From assembly GCF_020991475.1 (NCBI RefSeq), contig NZ_JAJMPA010000001.1:1364001-1428000 (forward strand): DNA of 64,000 bases, in the 5' to 3' direction. Below the pieces are notes generated by a model. That model did no database searches and was not told the DNA's origin. It worked only from the letters and a program-made list of their open reading frames with translations. This DNA is from Pedobacter sp. MC2016-14. Its GTDB lineage: Bacteria > Bacteroidota > Bacteroidia > Sphingobacteriales > Sphingobacteriaceae. Shown here piece after piece: positions 61,450 through 64,000 of this stretch (its first letter is position 1; every line of letters starts with the position of its first letter). The translations under genes and the position numbers were made by a program.

Positions 61450-62346
61450 TTAATTCAAATGCCTGTACTCATTAGGTGTAAAGCCTACACGATTTTTAAA
61501 CAGACGGGTAAAGTGCTGCGGATATTTAAATCCAAGTTCATAGGCAATCTCATTTATAGTCTTCTCTCCACCATAAATTTTATTCTTGGCAATGTCTATT
61601 ATTTTGTTCTGAATGTAATCTTGCGCAGATTTTCCGGTTTCTTTCTTGATGAGGTCCCCAAAATAATTTGGAGACAGATGCAATACTTCAGCAAAATAAG
61701 CAACTGAAGGCAAACCAATATTATAGGGTTTTTCTGAATAAAAATAATCGTTGAGCTGTTCTTCAAATTTTTCCAATATTCCCTTGTTTACGTGCTCACG
61801 TGTAATAAACTGGCGGTCATAGAACCGCTCACAATAATTGAGGAATAGTTCAATATTGGAAGCAATCAGTTTTTTGCTATGCTTATCTACAGACTGGCTT
61901 ATCTCTTCTTTAATCTTAGAAAAACAATCGAATACGATCTTTCTCTCTTTCGGAGATAAATGCAACGCTTCATTGGTGTTGTAACTAAAAAAGCTATATT
62001 CGTTTAGCAGTTTCGCCAGTGGGGTACCCTTTATTAAGTCTGGATGAAAAACCAGGCCATGCCCCATCGGCTGATAATAATCCACCTTATTTTCTACATC
62101 AATAACCTGTCCGGGAGAAATAAAAACCAGCGTGCCTTTTTCATAGTCGTAATAATTGCATCCATACTTCAAATCGCCACAATGCACTTCTTTTAGGAAA
62201 ATACAGTACAGCCCAAATGTCATTCGGGAACCAGTTCTCCTATTGGCCTTTGAGAAATCTACAATACTAACCAGAGGATGTAATGTTTCATGATTATTGA
62301 AAGCATTGTACTCACTAATTGTATCAAAATTATATAACTGTTCCAT
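61450..62346 (-). CDS. AraC-family transcriptional regulator
   Basis: A 298-residue regulator with an N-terminal cupin-like sensor domain (YEKGTLVFISPGQVIDVENK) and a C-terminal AraC double helix-turn-helix (PSVAYFAEVLHLSPNYFGDL, INEIAYELGFKYPQHFTRLF, GFTPNEYR). It is divergent from the alpha/beta hydrolase and convergent with the reductase. The paired TGGTA sites upstream of both neighbours are its likely binding sites. Confidence 0.92.
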   Translation of the reverse strand: MEQLYNFDTISEYNAFNNHETLHPLVSIVDFSKANRRTGSRMTFGLYCIFLKEVHCGDLKYGCNYYDYEKGTLVFISPGQVIDVENKVDYYQPMGHGLVFHPDLIKGTPLAKLLNEYSFFSYNTNEALHLSPKERKIVFDCFSKIKEEISQSVDKHSKKLIASNIELFLNYCERFYDRQFITREHVNKGILEKFEEQLNDYFYSEKPYNIGLPSVAYFAEVLHLSPNYFGDLIKKETGKSAQDYIQNKIIDIAKNKIYGGEKTINEIAYELGFKYPQHFTRLFKNRVGFTPNEYRHLN

Positions 62347-62406
62347 TATCCGCTTGTTATCTTATACAAAAATAGACATTATAGCTTACTAGTGATGAGG
62401 CGGTGT

Positions 62407-62450
62407 TACCAATAAGTGATATTGGTAGAAATATCCGTAATTGGTATACC
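62407..62450. promoter_or_regulatory. Candidate AraC-regulator sites upstream of the hydrolase
   Basis: TACCAAT (62407-62413) and ATTGGTA (62421-62427) form an inverted repeat. A further TGGTA at 62442 lies 19 bp after the one at 62423. The second unit, GTAATTGGTATA (62437-62448), is identical to 60269-60280 upstream of the reductase. Confidence 0.5.
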
Positions 62451-62498
62451 GATGCACTAGCAATCAAACCAGAGATTTGTAACATTAGATTGAAGTAT

Positions 62499-63569
62499 AT
62501 GAAGATAGCAAAATTCTTATTGGTTTCAGTTTTTCTTTCCAATATTACGTTTACACATGCACAGCGTTCTAAAAAGCAATCACCTATGGTCATTGAAGAA
62601 CAGGGTAGTTTTGCAATAGGAGGGACCATCACTACAAACGCTGGTACGTTCGATCCCTTTAATATTTCTCCGGCAGGACAGACATTTAGCGGAGATCATG
62701 CTTATGTTTTTTATCAGGTACCTGCTAATGCCCGTAAATATCCCCTAGTCATGTGGCATGGTATTGGTCAATTTTCTAAAACCTGGGAGACTACTCCTGA
62801 CGGACGAGAGGGTTTTCAAAACATCTTTTTGCGCAGAAGATTTCCCGTTTATTTGATAGATCAGCCAAGGAGGGGCAATGCAGGTAGAAGTATGGATACA
62901 GCTTCAATTAAACCAGTTCCAGATGAACAGCAATGGTTTGGTGTTTTTCGTGTGGGAATATGGCCCAACTATTTTGATGGTGTCCAATTTGCACGCGATA
63001 AGGAAACACTTAATCAATACTTTCGTTCCATGACGCCAAATTTAGGAACAATTGATGTAAAAGTTACTACTGATGCCGCTGCTGCACTTGTTAATAAAAT
63101 TGGTCCTGCAATTCTTGTTACGCATTCCCATTCTGGAGGTATGGGTTGGGTTACCGCAATTAAAAATCAAAATATAAAAGCAATTGTGTGTTATGAGCCA
63201 GGAAGTGGGTTTTTGTTTCCTGAAGGCGAGGTTCCTTCGCCAATACTAAGTTCAGCAGGAGCACTGGAGGCTGCAAGTGTGCCTTTAAAGGATTTTCTGC
63301 TATTAACTAAAATTCCCATTGTAATTTATTACGGAGATAATATTCCGGATAAGCCATCAAAAAACTCAGGTGCAGACGGTTGGCGGGCACGTTTGGAGAT
63401 GGCAAAATTATGGCGGGATGCCGTAAATAAAAAGGGAGGGGATGTTACAGTGATTCACCTTCCTGAAACAGGACTCAAAGGGAATACGCATTTCCCTTTT
63501 TCAGATTTAAATAATATTCAAATAGCCGATATGATGTCCAATTGGCTGAAAGAGAAGAAGCTTGATTAA
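62499..63569 (+). CDS. Secreted alpha/beta hydrolase
   Basis: About 356 residues with a signal peptide (LLVSVFLSNITFTHAQ). The oxyanion-hole strand is PLVMWHGIGQFSKTWE and the nucleophile elbow is THSHSGG, a variant of G-x-S-x-G. The C-terminal histidine lies in GNTHFPFSDLNN, as in lipase/esterase-type hydrolases. The frame is open to 62403, but the signal peptide starts at 62499. It probably acts in the periplasm on an ester or lactone, under the divergent AraC regulator. Substrate unknown. Confidence 0.8.
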   Translation: MKIAKFLLVSVFLSNITFTHAQRSKKQSPMVIEEQGSFAIGGTITTNAGTFDPFNISPAGQTFSGDHAYVFYQVPANARKYPLVMWHGIGQFSKTWETTPDGREGFQNIFLRRRFPVYLIDQPRRGNAGRSMDTASIKPVPDEQQWFGVFRVGIWPNYFDGVQFARDKETLNQYFRSMTPNLGTIDVKVTTDAAAALVNKIGPAILVTHSHSGGMGWVTAIKNQNIKAIVCYEPGSGFLFPEGEVPSPILSSAGALEAASVPLKDFLLLTKIPIVIYYGDNIPDKPSKNSGADGWRARLEMAKLWRDAVNKKGGDVTVIHLPETGLKGNTHFPFSDLNNIQIADMMSNWLKEKKLD

Positions 63570-63593
63570 GGTGTACATGAAATAAAACAAGAA

Positions 63594-64000
63594 ATGAAGA
63601 AGATAAAATTGGTTCTAATCGTAATATTGATGGCTGCAAGTGGCCTGTCTGGCGCTCAAACAAAGTTAAAAAATCCCTTTGGTCTGGTGTATGGTAATGC
63701 CATTACAGAAAATATAACGGGAAAAGTGAATATTTATCCTGTAACATATAAATTAAACGGGATTAATATTGCAGCCAATGTTTATACACCTGCAGGTTAT
63801 AATGCTGCTCAAAAATATCCGGCGGTAGTGGTTGCCCACCCTAATGGGGGTATTAAAGAGCAGACTGCCGGACTATATGCACAGGGCCTGGCAGGTTTGG
63901 GATATATCACTATAGTTGCAGATGCTGCATATCAGGGTGCAAGTGGGGGCGAGCCGCGCCATACAGATAAACCCTTTTACAGAACTGAAGATATACGTGG
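63594..64000 (+). CDS. Secreted alpha/beta hydrolase (dienelactone-hydrolase-like), C-terminus outside the window
   Basis: The frame begins MKKIKLVLIVILMAASG with a signal peptide ending in SGAQ and stays open to the window end, about 135 codons. KYPAVVVAHPNGGIKEQTAG is the oxyanion-hole region of alpha/beta hydrolases of the acetyl-xylan-esterase/dienelactone hydrolase type. The catalytic serine lies beyond the end. It starts 24 bp after the previous hydrolase, so the two form an operon. Confidence 0.75.
   Translation, partial: MKKIKLVLIVILMAASGLSGAQTKLKNPFGLVYGNAITENITGKVNIYPVTYKLNGINIAANVYTPAGYNAAQKYPAVVVAHPNGGIKEQTAGLYAQGLAGLGYITIVADAAYQGASGGEPRHTDKPFYRTEDIR

Overview
The window is chromosomal DNA of a Bacteroidota bacterium, most likely Sphingobacteriaceae and Pedobacter-like. 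Evidence: type IX secretion genes gldK-gldL-gldM-gldN plus a PorW/SprE-type lipoprotein, a TonB-dependent receptor, many lipoproteins, Bacteroidota-only families (DUF4271, DUF4251), and promoters of the TTTG-N20-TAnnTTTG type with few Shine-Dalgarno sites. Coding density is high. No insertion sequence, prophage or classical CRISPR array is visible.

Layout. 1-9.9 kb: a partial TPR protein; an S9-like peptidase that lacks its catalytic serine, in an operon with a histidine kinase and an OmpR-type regulator; a minus-strand operon of VWA protein, MoxR-like ATPase and membrane phosphoesterase; a JmjC-like protein. 9.9-21 kb: a PfkB kinase, the T9SS/gliding operon gldKLMN, hemD with DUF4271, and a SWIM-SNF2 helicase. 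21-30.5 kb: a frameshifted DUF4251 gene, hemW, then porW-PBP1A-uvrC, and a PnuC-type transporter behind a TPP riboswitch, hence probably a thiamine transporter. 30.5-35.3 kb: M13 peptidase, DUF481-like barrel protein, UDP-sugar dehydrogenase, iron-permease-like protein.

35.3-37.7 kb is the most notable locus. An ECF sigma factor is followed after 15 bp by a Cas12f/TnpB-fold protein that has lost RuvC catalytic residues and the C-terminal zinc-finger region. A divergent XRE regulator lies next to them. The convergent gap beyond it holds what looks like a short RNA gene: -7 box, three hairpins, about 29 unpaired bases, intrinsic terminator. The best reading is an RNA-guided transcription system (nuclease-dead Cas12f plus sigma factor plus guide RNA), of the kind recently reported in Bacteroidota. 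The RNA and its target are inferred.

37.7-47.2 kb: MdaB-type reductase divergent from a LysR regulator; a TetR-controlled RND efflux operon with a clear operator over its -7 box; an OmpA-like lipoprotein and a DUF2238 membrane protein. 47.2-53.5 kb: a PIN/HTH toxin-antitoxin pair with a 9-bp tandem repeat in its promoter, tRNA-Val, recO-dgkA, an SDR, rlmF, a DUF2130 protein and a DtxR/MntR-type regulator. 53.5-64 kb: TonB receptor with a DisA-like sensor-domain protein, a large MG2/plug-domain protein, and an AraC regulator flanked by an aldo/keto reductase and two alpha/beta hydrolases. The reductase and the first hydrolase share similarly spaced upstream motifs.
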